Shown one piece after another: positions 15,440 to 23,991 of a stretch of 64,000 nt of DNA. Both the position numbers and the translations under genes were made by a program. Each line of letters opens with the position of its first letter. The first letter of the stretch is position 1. The stretch is from Methylosinus sp. LW4 (GTDB taxonomy: Bacteria > Pseudomonadota > Alphaproteobacteria > Rhizobiales > Beijerinckiaceae), in NCBI RefSeq assembly GCF_000379125.1, contig NZ_KB900626.1, forward strand, positions 126,014 through 190,013, read 5' to 3'. The notes under the pieces are model-generated. The model saw only the letters and a program-made list of their open reading frames with translations. It ran no database searches and was not told where the DNA came from.

Positions 15440-17050
15440 TCAGGGCGCGGCGCTGTCGGCGAGAAATCTCTGTATCGTTTCCAGCAGCCGCTCTATGTCG
15501 GCCGGCTTGCCGAGCTGCTCGCTGTTCTGCAGCGGAATGCGGGCGCTGTCCTCGTCGGCGGCGGCGCCGCTGAGCACGAGCGCGGGAAGGTCGCGATTGA
15601 GCAGCTCGCGCAGCCGCCGCACGACGAGCGGCCCCACCACGCCATTGGGCAGATGATAATCGATGATCACCATGTCGGGCCGGGCGCGATCGCCGACGAC
15701 GATCTTGGTCGCGGCGTCGCCGTCGGCGGCGGCCAGCACGTCATGCCCCTCTGTCGTCAGCAGCAGCTCCAGCGAGTCGCGCACATCGGGATCATCGTCC
15801 ACGACCAGAATGACGCCTTTGCGCGACGGCCGCGCGCCGGCGCTGAAATGCGAGTCCTCGCAGCGCGGCGCCTCCGGCCATCGCGCATCGACGCCGCGCG
15901 GCGTCTCGGCCGCGCAGCGGCGCGGCAGCCGAATGTGAAAGCATGTGCCGCGCAAATCATCCGATTCGAATTCGATGGCGCCGCCATGCGCCAGCACGAT
16001 CTGCCGGCAGATGAACAGGCCGAGGCCGAGCCCCCGCATGCGGTCGCTGCTGGCGAAGGGCTCGAACAACGCGTCGCGCAGCGCGCTCGGCACGCCGCGC
16101 CCGCCATTGCAGATGTGGATCACGATGAATTCCGTCGCGCCGCCATCGATCCGCAGCGTCACGGCCACGCCCGGCGGGCTGTGCTCGACGGCGTTGCCGA
16201 CGAGATTGGACAGCAGCTGCAGAATGCGGTCGATGTCCCAGGCGCCGTCCATGTCGCCGTCGAAAGCGAGACGCAGCGCGCGCCCGCGTCCGCTGAACTC
16301 ATCGGCGATCTGCTCGACGACGCGGCGGAAATTCGCCGCGGCGGGACGGATGGCGAGGCCGCCGCCCATTCTGATGCGCGTCAGATCGAGAATCTGGTCG
16401 ATCATTCGCGCCATGCGGTGGCCGCTCTGGCGAATGAGCTGCAGCGCCTTGCGCAGATCATCGTCCTGCGCATTGCTCAGCGAGCGCTCGGCGGAAGTGA
16501 GAATGCTCTGCAGCGGATTGCGCAGATCATGCCCGAGAATGCCGACGAACATCTCGCGCGTGCGCTCCACCTGCAGCAGCTGCTGGCGCTGCCGCTCCAG
16601 AGTCACGAAGACATCGACCTTGCTGCGCAGCACCTGCTCGTCGATCGGCTTGAACAGATAGTCGACGGCGCCGACCTCATATCCTTTGAACATGCGCGAG
16701 ACGTCGGGCGAATGGGCGGTGACGAAGACGATCGGCACATAGCGCGTCTTCTCCACGCCGCGCATCAGCGTCGCCAGCTCGAATCCGTCCATTTCCGGCA
16801 TGTTCACATCGATGATGGCGAGCGCGACGCTGCGATCGAGCAGAATGTCGAGCGCGGCGCGGCCCGATTGCGCGGTGACGATATCGAACGAGTCGCAGCG
16901 CAGCAGCGCCTCCATCGCGATCAGATTCTCCGCGAAATCATCGACGATGAGAACGACCGGGAGCTTGGACGTGCGGCCCGAGTCGAAATCGGCCGTCGAC
17001 GACCGCCGACGCCCGGACGGGTTCGAGGAGTTTTCGATCGCTCTCATCAT
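15440..17050 (-). CDS. Hybrid histidine kinase REC-HisKA-HATPase-REC
   Basis: A 536-residue soluble signalling protein. The first receiver (about 31-150) has DD at 37-38 and the phospho-acceptor Asp81 in IIDVNMPEMDG. A short coiled linker is followed by HisKA with His174 (GILGHDLRNPLQ) and HATPase_c with N (NLVGNAVEHS) and G (GLGLGLFI) boxes. A C-terminal receiver carries IIDYHLPNG. No membrane segment is visible, so it works in the cytoplasm downstream of another sensor. The ATG overlaps the cheR stop (ATGA). The operon suggests it receives signals from the globin-coupled kinase encoded two genes upstream. Confidence 0.88.
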   Translation of the reverse strand: MMRAIENSSNPSGRRRSSTADFDSGRTSKLPVVLIVDDFAENLIAMEALLRCDSFDIVTAQSGRAALDILLDRSVALAIIDVNMPEMDGFELATLMRGVEKTRYVPIVFVTAHSPDVSRMFKGYEVGAVDYLFKPIDEQVLRSKVDVFVTLERQRQQLLQVERTREMFVGILGHDLRNPLQSILTSAERSLSNAQDDDLRKALQLIRQSGHRMARMIDQILDLTRIRMGGGLAIRPAAANFRRVVEQIADEFSGRGRALRLAFDGDMDGAWDIDRILQLLSNLVGNAVEHSPPGVAVTLRIDGGATEFIVIHICNGGRGVPSALRDALFEPFASSDRMRGLGLGLFICRQIVLAHGGAIEFESDDLRGTCFHIRLPRRCAAETPRGVDARWPEAPRCEDSHFSAGARPSRKGVILVVDDDPDVRDSLELLLTTEGHDVLAAADGDAATKIVVGDRARPDMVIIDYHLPNGVVGPLVVRRLRELLNRDLPALVLSGAAADEDSARIPLQNSEQLGKPADIERLLETIQRFLADSAAP

Positions 17051-17889
17051 TTCACCCGATAGATATGCTCGTCAGCCGAAAGGATCTCGAGAGAAGACGC
17101 ATGACGCGAGAAGGCGAGGGATTCGTTCGGCCCGAGGCCGATGAAGCCGCGCGCGCAGAGAGACTCGCGAAACAGGCCGATCGCGCGATCCTGCAGCGCT
17201 CGGTCGAAATAAATGAGCACATTCCTGCACGAGATGAGGTGCATCTCGGCGAAGGCGGCGTCGGTCGCGAGGCTGTGGTCGCAGAACAGAATGCGCCGCT
17301 TCAAAAAAGGCGCGACGGTCGCATAGGCGCCGCGCGCGACGAAATAGTCGGAGAGCGCCGCGCGCCCGCCGGAGGCGCGGTAGTTTTCAGCGAAGCCGCC
17401 CATGCGAAAGAGCTCATAGCCGCCGGCCTGCGCAACGGCCATGCTCTCCCTGTCTATGTCGGTCGCATAGACCAGCGAGCGCTCGATCAGCCCTTCCTCA
17501 TGCAGCAGAATGGCGAGGGAATAGGCCTCCTCGCCGGTTCCGCAGCCCGCCACCCAGAAGCGCAGCGAAGGATAGGTCGCGAGATGCGGCGCGACCGTCT
17601 CGCGCAGCCCGCGGAAATAGGCGGGATCGCGGAAGAGATCGCTCACCTGTATGGTGAGATGGCGCAGCGCTTCCGCGAATGCGTCCTTGTCGTGGACGAT
17701 GCGATCCAGAAGATCGGTGATCGTCGCGCATCGCAGCGCGATCTGCGCGCGGGCGACGCTGCGGCGCAGGGAGGAGCGCGCATAGCCGCGAAAATCATGC
17801 TGATAGAGCCGGTATATGGCCTCCAGCAGAAGGTCCAGCTCGACCGCGGCTTTCTCATCGGAGTCGAGAAGGATCATTTCGGCATCCAT
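17047..17889 (-). CDS. cheR: CheR-type protein-glutamate methyltransferase
   Basis: The 280-residue protein has an N-terminal CheR helical domain and the SAM-binding motif FWVAGCGTGEEAYSLAILLHE. CRNVLIYFD follows, the family hallmark, and then RRILFCDHSL. CheR methylates receptor glutamates with SAM. There is no cheB, cheA or MCP in the window. Here cheR lies between two hybrid kinases and overlaps both (16 bases with the upstream kinase, ATGA with the downstream one), which suggests it modifies a signalling partner of this operon rather than a flagellar chemoreceptor. That role is inference. Confidence 0.88.
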   Translation of the reverse strand: MDAEMILLDSDEKAAVELDLLLEAIYRLYQHDFRGYARSSLRRSVARAQIALRCATITDLLDRIVHDKDAFAEALRHLTIQVSDLFRDPAYFRGLRETVAPHLATYPSLRFWVAGCGTGEEAYSLAILLHEEGLIERSLVYATDIDRESMAVAQAGGYELFRMGGFAENYRASGGRAALSDYFVARGAYATVAPFLKRRILFCDHSLATDAAFAEMHLISCRNVLIYFDRALQDRAIGLFRESLCARGFIGLGPNESLAFSRHASSLEILSADEHIYRVK

Positions 17890-20800
17890 ACGCGGATCAA
17901 TGACAGGAGCTTTTCGACGTCGATCGGCTTGGAGATGTAATCATTGGCGCCGGCCGCAAGGCATTGCGCGCGATCGTCGGGCATGGCCTTGGCGGTCAGC
18001 GCGATGATCGGCAGAGCGGCCTTGTCCTCGCGCTCGCGGATCGCGCGCATGGCGGCGAGCCCGTCCATCTCCGGCATCATCAGATCCATCAGCACGAGAT
18101 CGATGGTCGGATCGCGATCGATGCGCTCCAGCGCCTCCCGGCCGTTGCGAGCGATCTGCACCGTCACGCCCTCACGCTCGAGCACGGCCGTCAGCGAGAA
18201 TATATTGCGCACATCGTCCTCGACCAGCAGCAGGCGGCGGCCGTCGAGAACGCTGTCGCGGCTGCGCGCGATCTCGAGCATATGCTGCTGCTCGGGCGAC
18301 AGCTTCGATTCCGCCTGATGCAGGAAGAGCGTCGTCTCCTCTATCAGCCGTTCCGGCGAGCGCGCGCCTTTGATGATGATGGATTTCGACAGGCGCCGAA
18401 GCTTCTGCTCCTCGTCCATGCTGAGCGAGCGCGCGGTGTAGACGATCACCGGCGGCGAGACCCGCGTCTCGTCGCGGCTCATGCGCTCCAAAAGCTCGAA
18501 GCCGCTGACGCCGGGCAGCATGAGGTCGAGCACCACGCAATCGAACGGACGCGCGTCGATCTCGCGCGAGGCGTCTTCCGCTGTCGCGACCGCGACGATC
18601 TCGACGCCGACGGAGGACAAGAGCTCGATGAGCGCCATGCGCTGCACGCCATCGTCCTCGACGATCAGGATCGACTTCTTGTCGCGATCGAGCTGCTCCT
18701 CCAGCAGGCGGAAGGCGGAGACGAGCTGCTCGCGCTTGGCCGGCTTCAATATGTATCCGGCGGCGCCCATCTCGCGCGCGACTTTCTGATAATCATGCAC
18801 CGAGACCACATGAATCGGCGCATGGCGGATCGCCGGATCGCGCTTGAGCAGCTCGAGCACGGTGAGGCCGGACTGGTCCGGCAGGCCGATGTCGAGCAGC
18901 ACGGCTTGCGGACGGAAGCGTCGCGCCAGCGTCAGCGCGTCGCCGGCCGAGCCCGCGACAATGCATTTGAAGCCGAGCTCGCGCGCGAGATCGCGCAATA
19001 TCTCCGCAAAGGCGGGATCATCCTCGACGATCAGCGTCACGCGACGCGATTCCGCGATCTCGTGCCGATCGTCCAAAATCGGCGCGGGCGTCGGAGCCGC
19101 AGGCGCCGGCGGCGGCTCCTCGCGTCGCAGAGCGGTCGCCGCCACGCCATCGGCGCGCAGCGGCAGCAGCAGGGCGAATGCGCTGCCCTGGCCCGGCGTG
19201 CTGCTCACGCTGAGCGCGCCGCCCAGCAGCTCGGCGAACTCGCGCGAGATGGAGAGGCCGAGGCCGGTGCCGCCGAATTTGCGGTTGATGCCGCCATTGG
19301 CCTGGCGAAACACCTGGAAAATCGTTTCCTGCTGGTCCTTCGCTATGCCGATGCCCGTGTCCTCGACGATGAAGGCGATGTGCTGCGCGCTCTCGCGCCG
19401 CACGATGAGGCGCACGCCGCCGCGCTCGGTGAACTTCACGGCGTTGGCGAGAAGATTGGAGAGAATCTGCTGCAAGCGCTGGCGGTCGGTCTCGATCATA
19501 TCCGGCGCGCCGGGCTCGACGGCGAGGGAGAATTGCAGCCGCCGCTCGGCCGCCAGCGGCTCGAAGCGGCGCTCGAGATCGGCGAGCAGCAATGAGATCG
19601 CCATCGGCGCCATGTCGAGCTCGATCTTGCCGGCCTCTATCTTGGAGAGATCGAGAATATCATTGATGAGCGCCAGCAGATCATTGCCGGCCGAATAGAT
19701 GCTCTGCGCATATTTGATCTGCTCGGGCGCGAGATTGCCGTCGCGATTGTCGACGAGCAGCTTGGCGAGAATGAGCGAGCTGTTGAGCGGCGTGCGCAGC
19801 TCATGCGACATATTGGCGAGAAATTCCGATTTGTAGCGGCTCGTGCGCTCCAGCTCCACGGCCTTCTGTCGCAAGGCGGTTTCTGTCGCCAGCAGATTTT
19901 CCTTCTGCAGCTCCAGCGCCCGCGTGTGCTCTTCCAGCGTGTCGTTGACTTGGCGCAGCTCCTCTTGCTGCGCGGTGAGCTCCTCGCCTTGCGCGCGCGA
20001 TTCCTCGAGCAATTGCTCTATGCGGCCGCGCGCCTCGGCGGAGCTGATCGCCTGTCCCACGCCGCTCGAGACGAAGTCGAGGATCGCGAGACGCCGCTCG
20101 CAAAAGGGCTGCAACGCGCCGAGCTCGATGACGCCGCGCGTCTCGCCTTCGTGCAGCAGCGGAAAGATCAGCAGATGGCGCGGCGGCGTCTGCCCGAGCC
20201 CCCAATGAATGGCGAGCCCATCCTCGGGAATGTCGGTCACGACGATGCGGCGCTTGTCGAGCGCGACCTGTCCCACCAGCCCCTCGCCGAGCCGCCATTG
20301 CTCGCGCATGCCGGAAGCGCCGGCATAGGCTCCGGCGAGCCGCAGCGTCGCGCCGCCGTCCTCGGCCACATATTGCGCGCCGACCTGCGCGCTCAAGGCG
20401 CGGCACAGCAGAGCGAGCACGCGCTGCGCCAGCTCGCGCATCGTCGGATTGCCGCTCATCGCCTGCGCGAGCGCGGTCTCCTGCTCGGCGAGCCACATTT
20501 GGCGGTCGTTGCGCTCGGCGGCCTCGCGCAGCGCGCGCGTCATCGCCTGCAAGGATTTGCCGAGCTGATCCTTGTCGCTGCGCGGCGAAGGCTGCGCGGA
20601 ATAATCGCCGCCGGCGATCGCCTCCATCTCGCGGGCGACGCCGCGCAGGCTGTCGACGAGATCATTGAGCGACAGGCCGAGAATGTCGCTGGGGCCGGCG
20701 AGATCGATATGGCGCTCGAGATCGCCCTCCGTCACCGCGCGCATGACGCTGGCGACATGATGCAGCCGCTCGCGATGATCCTCGAGATTTTGCGCGGTGA

Positions 20801-21284
20801 GCGCGCCATAGGTGTCGACGACGACGGCCGAGTCGAAGGCGATCAGCTTGCGCACGGAGAGAGCGGCGGTCGTCCGCGCGCGCAGACGCTCGTCGTTCTC
20901 GATCGCGCGGCGCAGCCAGGCGGAGACGAATTCCATGGCCAGAAGATAGATGAGCAGGCCGAGCTCGATGCGCGCATGCGTGCGCCCGATGATGCGTCGG
21001 CGCTCCACATAGGCGTCGTCGACATTGGCGGCGAGAAAATCGGTCCAATATTCGTTCTGCTGCGCCTTCACGCGCTGCAGCATGCGCGGATCGGCGAAGA
21101 AGCGCGCGAAATCGGAGAAGCCGCGGAGCCAGGCGTAGAAATCCTCGATCAGCTCGGGCACGCGCGCCGAGAGCGTCTCGCCGACGAAGCGGACATCCGC
21201 GAAGGTGGACTCGTCGAGCCCGTGCGAGGCGCGCAGCGAGTCGTGATCGACGAGAAAGGCTGCGCTGGTCTCGCCGGGCGACAT
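17874..21284 (-). CDS. Protoglobin-coupled hybrid histidine kinase with HAMP, GAF and three receiver domains
   Basis: A 1136-residue cytoplasmic sensor kinase. Residues 20-165 match the protoglobin/globin-coupled-sensor fold, with the likely proximal haem ligand His103 in GRTHARIELGLLIYLLAMEF. HAMP-like helices follow (170-260), then a GAF domain (about 275-415), coiled coil (420-485), HisKA with His494 (FLANMSHELRTPL) and HATPase_c with NLLANAVKF and GGTGLGLSI (600-710). Three receivers complete it, with Asp798, Asp920 and Asp1067. Globin-coupled sensors bind O2, CO or NO at haem. GGGAGGGACGCTG precedes the ATG. It heads the operon with cheR and the REC-HK-REC gene. Confidence 0.85.
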   Translation of the reverse strand: MSPGETSAAFLVDHDSLRASHGLDESTFADVRFVGETLSARVPELIEDFYAWLRGFSDFARFFADPRMLQRVKAQQNEYWTDFLAANVDDAYVERRRIIGRTHARIELGLLIYLLAMEFVSAWLRRAIENDERLRARTTAALSVRKLIAFDSAVVVDTYGALTAQNLEDHRERLHHVASVMRAVTEGDLERHIDLAGPSDILGLSLNDLVDSLRGVAREMEAIAGGDYSAQPSPRSDKDQLGKSLQAMTRALREAAERNDRQMWLAEQETALAQAMSGNPTMRELAQRVLALLCRALSAQVGAQYVAEDGGATLRLAGAYAGASGMREQWRLGEGLVGQVALDKRRIVVTDIPEDGLAIHWGLGQTPPRHLLIFPLLHEGETRGVIELGALQPFCERRLAILDFVSSGVGQAISSAEARGRIEQLLEESRAQGEELTAQQEELRQVNDTLEEHTRALELQKENLLATETALRQKAVELERTSRYKSEFLANMSHELRTPLNSSLILAKLLVDNRDGNLAPEQIKYAQSIYSAGNDLLALINDILDLSKIEAGKIELDMAPMAISLLLADLERRFEPLAAERRLQFSLAVEPGAPDMIETDRQRLQQILSNLLANAVKFTERGGVRLIVRRESAQHIAFIVEDTGIGIAKDQQETIFQVFRQANGGINRKFGGTGLGLSISREFAELLGGALSVSSTPGQGSAFALLLPLRADGVAATALRREEPPPAPAAPTPAPILDDRHEIAESRRVTLIVEDDPAFAEILRDLARELGFKCIVAGSAGDALTLARRFRPQAVLLDIGLPDQSGLTVLELLKRDPAIRHAPIHVVSVHDYQKVAREMGAAGYILKPAKREQLVSAFRLLEEQLDRDKKSILIVEDDGVQRMALIELLSSVGVEIVAVATAEDASREIDARPFDCVVLDLMLPGVSGFELLERMSRDETRVSPPVIVYTARSLSMDEEQKLRRLSKSIIIKGARSPERLIEETTLFLHQAESKLSPEQQHMLEIARSRDSVLDGRRLLLVEDDVRNIFSLTAVLEREGVTVQIARNGREALERIDRDPTIDLVLMDLMMPEMDGLAAMRAIREREDKAALPIIALTAKAMPDDRAQCLAAGANDYISKPIDVEKLLSLIRVWMPK

Positions 21285-21642
21285 CAGCGTCCCTCCCGTG
21301 CGAATGCGCCGGCCGAGGCGCGCCAGAGTCTTTCGAGATCGTCGCGCATCGGCTGTGTCCGCATAGGTTGATAAAGGGTTAATGCTTTAAAACAACAGGC
21401 CGAGCGTGCGCCCGAGACGTCCGCGCCGGATCGATTGGTATAAATGTGGCGTGGCGCCGTCAATAGGCCGAATTCGCCCGCCTTCGTCCCGAAAGTGGGG
21501 CCCGCTCTCCGTCGCATGGACGGAATTCCATGATAAAACGGGAAAATTGCCCGATTTTTTTAGACGATTGTCCCTCGACAGCGCGGGGCGCAGAGGCGAA
21601 ACTTCGGAGCCGCCGCGCAATCGCCGGCTTGGGGCCCTTCGC
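21285..21642. other. Divergent intergenic region between the hybrid kinase and moxR
   Basis: 358 bases without a convincing gene. The region must hold the promoters of both divergent operons. It is clearly more AT-rich around 21361-21400, where TTGATA and TTAAAA strings lie 13 bases apart, and TATAAA occurs at 21438. A terminator-like hairpin with a T-run lies at 21539-21561. A 26-codon frame on the minus strand (21284-21364) abuts the kinase start, but it has no ribosome-binding site. Confidence 0.5.
21539..21561 (+). terminator. Orphan intrinsic terminator-like hairpin in the moxR leader
   Basis: CGGG (21539-21542) and CCCG (21550-21553) pair around an A/T loop, flanked by AAAA on the left and a run of seven T at 21555-21561. 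Canonical T-tracts are rare in this window, so this stands out. No + strand gene precedes it, so it could end a small RNA or attenuate the moxR operon. Confidence 0.4.
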
Positions 21643-22644
21643 ATGAACCCGATGGAACCGCTTCGCTTTCTCTCCCCGGACCGCGCCGTCGATCTCGGCG
21701 CGCGGCTCGGCGAGATCAGGATGTTTTTGCAAGAGCGTCTCATCGGCGCCGATACGCTGGTCGAGCGGCTGCTGATCGGCCTCGTGGCCGACGGCCATGT
21801 GCTGCTCGAGGGCGCGCCCGGCCTCGCCAAGACGCGCGCCGTCAAGCTGCTCGCCCGCGCCTCCAATCTCACCTTCGCGCGTATTCAATGCACGCCCGAT
21901 CTCATGCCCGCGGACATCACCGGCACGTCGATCTGGCGTCAGGACAAGAGCGTCTTCGAATTTTCGGCGGGGCCGATCTTTCATTCGCTGCTGCTCGTCG
22001 ACGAGATCAATCGCGCGCCGCCCAAGGTGCAATCGGCGCTGCTCGAGGCCATGGCCGAGCGTCAGGCGACCATCGCCGGCGCGACTCATGCGCTGCCCGA
22101 TCCCTTCATGACCGTGGCGACGCAGAATCCGATCGAGCATGAAGGCACGTTTCCGCTGCCGGAGGCGCAGCTCGATCGCTTCATGCTGCATGTCGAGCTG
22201 GCGCTGCCGGACGCCGCGACGGAGCGGCGCATTCTCGATCTCGTCGAGCGCGAGGATCAGGGCGCCGCCGCCGCGCCGCCCGCGGCGCTGCAGGCGGAGG
22301 AGATCGCCGCCGCGCGCCATGCGGCGCGATCGGTTTTTCTCTCCGCCGCGATCAAGGATTATATTGTGAGACTCGTCACCGCGCCGCGCGATGCGAGCGT
22401 CGCGCCGGAGCTGGCGGCGAAGATCGCGCATCCGTCCTCGCCGCGCGGCACGCTGGCGCTCGCCGCCGCCGCCAAGGCGCGCGCCTTTCTCGACGGGCGC
22501 GATTATGTCGCGCCGCAGGATGTGAGCGCGCTCGCGGTGGACGTTCTCTCCCATCGCACCATTCTCGGCTGGCGCGCGCTCGCCGAGGGCGAGACTCCGC
22601 GCGACGTCATTCGCGCCTATCTCGATGCGGTTCCGCCTGCATGA
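21643..22644 (+). CDS. moxR: MoxR-family AAA+ ATPase
   Basis: A 333-residue AAA_3 ATPase. The Walker A motif is in LLEGAPGLAKTRAVKLLA (the glycine-rich loop reads GAPGLAKT), Walker B is LLLVDEINRAPPK, and sensor 1 is VATQNPIEHEGTFPLPEAQLD. This matches MoxR proteins, which act as chaperones with VWA-domain partners, for example in methanol dehydrogenase maturation (MxaR) or stress tolerance. It is the first gene of a seven-gene operon. Its stop overlaps the DUF58 start (ATGA). The start is ATG 21643; a second ATG lies three codons in. Confidence 0.92.
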   Translation: MNPMEPLRFLSPDRAVDLGARLGEIRMFLQERLIGADTLVERLLIGLVADGHVLLEGAPGLAKTRAVKLLARASNLTFARIQCTPDLMPADITGTSIWRQDKSVFEFSAGPIFHSLLLVDEINRAPPKVQSALLEAMAERQATIAGATHALPDPFMTVATQNPIEHEGTFPLPEAQLDRFMLHVELALPDAATERRILDLVEREDQGAAAAPPAALQAEEIAAARHAARSVFLSAAIKDYIVRLVTAPRDASVAPELAAKIAHPSSPRGTLALAAAAKARAFLDGRDYVAPQDVSALAVDVLSHRTILGWRALAEGETPRDVIRAYLDAVPPA

Positions 22645-23558
22645 GCGCGTCGGAAGCGCTCGTCCCCGGCGTCGATCTCGATGTCGAATCCTTGATGCGT
22701 CTGCGGCTGCTGTCGGCGCGCAGCGGCGCGCGCCGAGCCGCGGCCGCTGCGCCGCTCGGCGGCGTGGCGCGGCGCCGACGCGGGCGCGGCGCCGAGACCT
22801 ATGACGTTCGCCCTTGGTCGGACGGCGACGATATGCGCAGCCTCGATCGCAATGTCACCGCCCGCACCGGCGCGCCGCATGTGCGCACCTTTCACGACGA
22901 GCGCGAGCGCTCCGTGCTCTTTGTCGTCGATTTTCGTGCGCCCATGCTGTTCGGCACGCGCCGCGCCTTTCGCTCCGTCGCTGCGGCGGAGGGCGCGGTC
23001 GCCTCCGCCTGGCGCGTCATCGATTCGCAGGGCCGCGTCGGCCTCGCCGCCATAGGCTCGGCGGGCGCGCGCTGCTTCGGCTTCGCCGTGGGCGCGCGCA
23101 GCTTTCCGCCGCTGCTCGTCGCGCTCGCCGAGGCGCATCGCATAGCGCTCGCAGAAGGAGCGGAAGCCGCCGAGCCGTCGCTCGCCGCGGCGCTGGAGGA
23201 AATGGAGAGCGTCGGCGGAACATCGGCGCTCACGCTCGCCAGCGCGCTGGATTCTCCGGGCGAAGCTTTCGACGTCATTGCGACGCGCATCGCGCGTCGG
23301 CGCGATCTCAGCGTGCTGCTCGTCGCCGATCGGTTCGAGCTGACGCCTGCGCCGGGCCTCTATCCGTTTCGCACGCGCATGGAAGAAGGCCTGCTGCGCA
23401 TCGCGCATGGCGCGCGGACGGCGCCCGACGAGCGGCTGGCGCGGCTGCGCCGGCTCGGCGCGCGCGCGCTCGAGATCGACGCGGGGCTCGACGCGGAGAC
23501 GGTTGCGCCTCTTCTAGAGCGTTTGGACATGGAGCGGTTCGATGGCCGATCCGTCTGA
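22641..23558 (+). CDS. DUF58 domain protein (MxaS/BatA-operon type)
   Basis: A 305-residue protein. The DUF58 signature runs VRPWSDGDDMRSLDRNVTAR followed by VRTFHDERERSVLFVVD, and the C-terminal half has a degenerate VWA-like fold. DUF58 proteins are nearly always encoded next to a MoxR ATPase and are thought to be its membrane-associated partners. In methylotrophs the equivalent gene is mxaS. It overlaps moxR (ATGA) and the next gene by 17 bases. Confidence 0.85.
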   Translation: MSASEALVPGVDLDVESLMRLRLLSARSGARRAAAAAPLGGVARRRRGRGAETYDVRPWSDGDDMRSLDRNVTARTGAPHVRTFHDERERSVLFVVDFRAPMLFGTRRAFRSVAAAEGAVASAWRVIDSQGRVGLAAIGSAGARCFGFAVGARSFPPLLVALAEAHRIALAEGAEAAEPSLAAALEEMESVGGTSALTLASALDSPGEAFDVIATRIARRRDLSVLLVADRFELTPAPGLYPFRTRMEEGLLRIAHGARTAPDERLARLRRLGARALEIDAGLDAETVAPLLERLDMERFDGRSV

Positions 23559-23991
23559 TCTGCTCCAGCAATTGCGGCCGTTGCGCGCGCCGCCGCCGGA
23601 CGGAGCGGCCGATATTCTGCTCATGGCGCTCATCGGCTGCGGCGCCGGCGCTCTGCTGACGCTCGCTATTCTGTTCTGGCGCGCGCGCCGCCGTCCTCTG
23701 CGACGCGCCGCGCTTTCCGCGCTGGCGTCGGCGCGCGCATTGCCGGCGACGGAACGGCTCGCCGCGCAGGCGAGAATGCTGCGCGATCTCGTCGGCGCGC
23801 TCGAGGGCGGCGTCGCGCATTCGCAAGGCGAATCCTGGCTGACGCGGCTCGACGCGATCTTCGCGACGAACTTGTTCAGCGAAGGCGAGGGGCGCGCTTT
23901 CGGCGATGCGCTCTATCGTCCGCGCGTCGATGATCCGAGCGAGAGGCTCGATCGCGCTTTGCAAAAATTGCTGTCGAGGCTCGATCGATGA
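23542..23991 (+). CDS. DUF4381-like single-pass membrane protein
   Basis: A 149-residue protein with an N-terminal segment (DLLQQLRPLRAPPPDGAAD), one membrane helix (ILLMALIGCGAGALLTLAIL, about 30-50), an Arg-rich stop-transfer and a cytoplasmic helical domain. Its size, topology and place between DUF58 and VWA genes match the DUF4381 members of bat/mxa-type operons. The molecular function is unknown; it may tether the complex to the membrane. It overlaps both neighbours, by 17 bases on the left and by ATGA on the right. Confidence 0.7.
   Translation: MADPSDLLQQLRPLRAPPPDGAADILLMALIGCGAGALLTLAILFWRARRRPLRRAALSALASARALPATERLAAQARMLRDLVGALEGGVAHSQGESWLTRLDAIFATNLFSEGEGRAFGDALYRPRVDDPSERLDRALQKLLSRLDR

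Noticed and set aside
21284..21364. 26-codon leader peptide before the hybrid kinase
   Set aside because: It abuts the kinase start, but its ATG lacks a ribosome-binding site and the peptide shows no regulatory codon run.
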